NCBI RefSeq assembly: GCF_036625275.1
Contig: NZ_JAZKUD010000001.1
Location: 210,289 to 274,288, forward strand
Source: Accumulibacter sp036625275
GTDB lineage: Bacteria > Pseudomonadota > Gammaproteobacteria > Burkholderiales > Rhodocyclaceae
DNA length: 64,000 nt
Direction: 5' to 3'
This document shows positions 61,803 to 64,000 of the stretch, piece after piece (within the stretch, counting starts at the first letter, position 1; each line of letters opens with the position of its first letter). The notes below the pieces were generated by a model. That model worked only from the letters and a program-made list of their open reading frames with translations, searched no databases and was not told the DNA's origin. The position numbers were made by a program, and so were the translations under genes.

Positions 61803-62311
61803 GTCCGCAAGGCCGGCAGCGGTTCGGCGCGCGGCACGAACTGCAGGGCCACGCCGTTGTTGCAGTAGCGCTTGCCGGTGGGCTTGGGACCGTCATTGAA
61901 GACATGCCCCTGATGGCCGCTGCAGCGGGCGCAGTGGTACTCGGTGCGCGGATAGATGAGCTTGAAGTCGGTCTTGGTGGCCACCGCCTCCGGTAGGGGT
62001 TGCCAGAAGCTGGGCCAGCCGGTACCGCTCTCGTATTTTGCTGAACTGTCGAAGAGCGGCAGGTGGCAGGCGGCACAGATGAAGGTGCCGTCGCGTTTTT
62101 CCTGGTTCAATGGGCTCGTTCCAGGGCGTTCGGTGTCTTCCTCGAAGAGCACACGATAAGCGGGCAGTGGCAGCAGGGTAGCCCATTCGGCTTGCGATTT
62201 CCGCAGTTTATTGCCGGTAGCCTCGCTGGCCCAGACCGGGCCGGGGGCGGCTATCGGCAGGATGAAGGCGGGTATGCCGCCCAACCATTTCAGTGTTTGA
62301 CGACGATCCAT
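61799..62311 (-). CDS. msrB: Exported peptide-methionine (R)-S-oxide reductase, zinc form
   Basis: A 170-residue MsrB with an N-terminal export signal that begins MDRRQTLKWLGGIPAFILP; the RR suggests Tat or twin-arginine-like export. The core has both zinc pairs (CAAC and CARC), ESGTGWPSFWQP and the catalytic YCNNGVAL. The ATG has GGAGAA about 7 bases upstream. It is the first gene of the exported msrB-msrA pair. Confidence 0.92.
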   Translation of the reverse strand: MDRRQTLKWLGGIPAFILPIAAPGPVWASEATGNKLRKSQAEWATLLPLPAYRVLFEEDTERPGTSPLNQEKRDGTFICAACHLPLFDSSAKYESGTGWPSFWQPLPEAVATKTDFKLIYPRTEYHCARCSGHQGHVFNDGPKPTGKRYCNNGVALQFVPRAEPLPALRT

Positions 62312-62652
62312 GATGTTCTCCAGTAAAACGGTTTGCGAATTCCCGCTGGCCAGGCACAGTCGGGCGTCAGTAACGTTCGGCCGAAAAGCGCCGCGTCGGT
62401 TCCTCAAACCAGCGACTTGCCAGCAAACGTCTGACCAGGCGGGGCAGGGTAGGGCAGCGAAGCTCTTCTGGCGAAGGTGTGCTCTATGGTCGTTGTCAGG
62501 AGAAGAATCCTTACGTTCTTCTTCGCATCGCCGATCCTTGCCCTGGGGGTGACTTCCGACATTTGCAACGGTGTGTTGGCAACCAATAAAACTGTCCGGT
62601 TTTGTAGCACATGAATTGTCCGATTTCCCCGCCCCGGGCGGCTGCGGCGGAC
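62312..62652. other. Gene-free region with IS-end-like repeats
   Basis: No convincing gene. Near 62589-62625 two short related stretches (CTGTCCGGTTTTGT and TTGTCCGATTT) look like the terminal end of the adjoining transposase element. Confidence 0.45.
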
Positions 62653-63535
62653 CTACGCAGCCGCCTTCAAATTCAGAGGTATGACGTTGCCGGCCTGATC
62701 ATAGTCAGCCAACTTGCGCGGGCCGTGCAAGATCGCCAGCGTGTGGTCAGTACGGCGCAGCACCGCCACCTTGGCCTTGACGTAGTGGCAGCGATGACGA
62801 TCAGCGGGAACCTGCCACTTCATCCCCTCGAAGCTGACGCCGTGGTCGTTGCCGACGCTGCGCTCGAACCGCTCGCAGAGGAGGTCGTCGAGCGCGCCGC
62901 CGATCCAGCCGACGAAGGCGCGACCTTCTTCCATCGCCGGCGGCATGAACTCGGCGTTGAAGGCCGACCGATAGATTTCGCTCAGGTAGCGGTTGGCGTC
63001 CGCCAGGTCGGTGATCCCGGCCAGCGCCCGTTCCCGCGGCAGGCGGTCCTGATGGGGGCGAAATAGGCGCTCCGAGCGCCCGCGGGCTTCCGGCGAGTAG
63101 GCGGCCATCCTCTCGATTCCGAGGCGCTTCAGGGTCTGCCCGAATGGTGTCAGGTTTTGCTTGTCCACCTGGCCACCGGCTTCCGGCGTATGCCAATAGT
63201 GGCTGCCTCGGTCGGAGTAAACGCTCGAAAAGAGCCCCCGCGATTCGATAACTTCCCGTACGCCCCGCAGGCTGCTCATCGTGCCTTCTTCCTCCACGAA
63301 AAACATCGAGGAGGGCTCGTTGGTCGCGTCATCCATCGTCACGATCCAATCCCATGGCTGGCCAGCGACCCATTCGTGCGTGCTCCCGTCCTGATCAATC
63401 CTCAATCCCGGCTACGGCGAACGCTCCCGGCGCTTCCTGTGCGCCCCACGGGCCTTGGCCTTGGGAACCCGGGCGGCTTCCTGCAGCCGACTCTTCACCC
63501 ACGGGTAGCTGCAGGCGCCACCATTGACTTGTTCC
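62653..63535 (-). pseudogene. ISNCY-like transposase, nonsense-mutated and 5'-truncated
   Basis: The rve-type catalytic domain reads MDDATNEPSSMFFVEEEG, VYSDRGSHYWHTPEAGG, RLGIERMAAYSPEARGRSERLF and NRYLSEIYRSAFN. Upstream, in the same frame but past a TAG (63412-63414), lies YPWVKSRLQEAARVPKAK followed by an Arg-rich linker. The N-terminal DNA-binding part is missing; the sequence jumps at about 63535 into integron-integrase code. So it is a partial, inactive transposase. Confidence 0.7.
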
Positions 63536-63808
63536 CTACAGAAAGAGAATGAATCTCTTGACCCAGTGGATATATTGTGCTTCAGTGCGTATGCTGTAAT
63601 GGCGCAAGCGGAGCTGATCACGCACCTGGTCGAGAAGCTTGGGTGGGGAGGGGGAGTTTCCGGTTTCGGCAGGCGTATTCTCCGAACCGGAAGGGGTGTC
63701 TACCGGCGGTCCTGGGGTGTTTTCCGGAGGGGTTCCTGGTGTATTCACGGGCAGAAATTCGTTATGAATCTGTGTGTTGTTCTCACGAACCCGTAGTATA
63801 CACCTCAA
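63536..63808 (-). pseudogene. Integron-integrase N-terminal fragment
   Basis: The C-terminal part (about residues 55-89) is KLLDQVRDQLRLRHYSIRTE and AQYIHWVKRFILF, the SAM-like N-terminal domain of integron integrases (IntI). It ends in an early stop just where the transposase remnant begins, so the catalytic domain is lost. Residues 21-47 form a short low-complexity run of NTP/DTP units that is not part of known IntI; translation there is doubtful. Confidence 0.7.
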
Positions 63809-64000
63809 TGTGTTCCGGTATACACCTTGATGAGTCTGGAACTACCCCTGGGAACACCCCTCGTGAAAAAGTGGATTGCACCGAAATCGGTGTTCACTAT
63901 ACGTTGAACTAAAGCGCTGCGCGCTGGTGTAGGCACCCCACCGCAGCCCACCGCTCCTTCTCTTCTCGCTGTCGCCCCCTGAATTCGCTTTCGCCGTGAC
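63809..64000. other. Intergenic edge with short repeats
   Basis: Upstream of the integrase fragment the sequence repeats GTATACACC twice (63796 and 63821). No gene or clear attachment site could be recognised; the window ends here. Confidence 0.4.

Noticed and set aside
1..64000. CRISPR array, rRNA or tRNA genes
   Set aside because: No regularly spaced repeats with unique spacers and no recognisable RNA gene were seen; the spaced repeats found are only the families described.

Overview
The window is high-GC, densely coded DNA that looks like a betaproteobacterium. A Rhodocyclales / 'Candidatus Accumulibacter'-like organism is my inference from a PEP-CTERM sorted protein with a sigma-54-type promoter, an aryl-polyene-type lipid/pigment locus, RecQ/UvrD fusions and many worn mobile-element pieces. 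No rRNA, tRNA or CRISPR array was seen.

Layout. 0-9.3 kb: remnant of a TonB-dependent receptor, a Crp/Fnr regulator, an orphan FtsX-type ABC permease, an RND efflux pair, and an iron/stress block (Dps, Fur box, Bfd). 9.4-14.9 kb: a two-gene unit of unknown function with an ImmA/IrrE-like protein, a cytoplasmic MsrA/MsrB pair, a frameshifted small gene, a DUF938 methyltransferase and an ankyrin protein. 15.2-25.4 kb: accessory zone with an IS3 remnant entered by a decayed IS21 element, a DUF1254/DUF1214 lipoprotein, an integrase scrap, an ~1,100-residue nuclease-like/helical-repeat protein flanked by a short repeated motif, a duplicated helicase 3' end and an antiporter scrap. 25.5-31.8 kb: a Fic protein and a giant exonuclease-RecQ-UvrD fusion. 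31.9-45.4 kb: a 16-gene aryl-polyene-like cluster, all on the minus strand, in two runs split by a dispersed repeat. 45.7-50.6 kb: a VanZ/O-antigen-ligase-type membrane protein, a PEP-CTERM protein and a small secreted protein. 50.6-57.4 kb: two methyltransferases, a NodU-type carbamoyltransferase and a TIR-STAND-TPR protein, the last two translationally coupled. 57.4-62.3 kb: M23 and YpfJ-type peptidases, RlmI, and a second, exported MsrA/MsrB pair. 62.6-64 kb: a broken ISNCY-like transposase that truncates an integron-integrase remnant.

How genes work together. The aryl-polyene block supplies acyl carrier proteins, ketosynthases, reductase, dehydratases, ligase, acyltransferase and an MMPL/LolA-like export pair, enough for a polyene acyl lipid at the outer membrane. 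Two Msr pairs repair methionine oxidation on both sides of the inner membrane. The most interesting unexplained units are the carbamoyltransferase/TIR-STAND pair, the nuclease-like/helical-repeat protein with its flanking motifs, the ImmA/IrrE-like pair, the direct repeat around fic, and two families of dispersed intergenic repeats.
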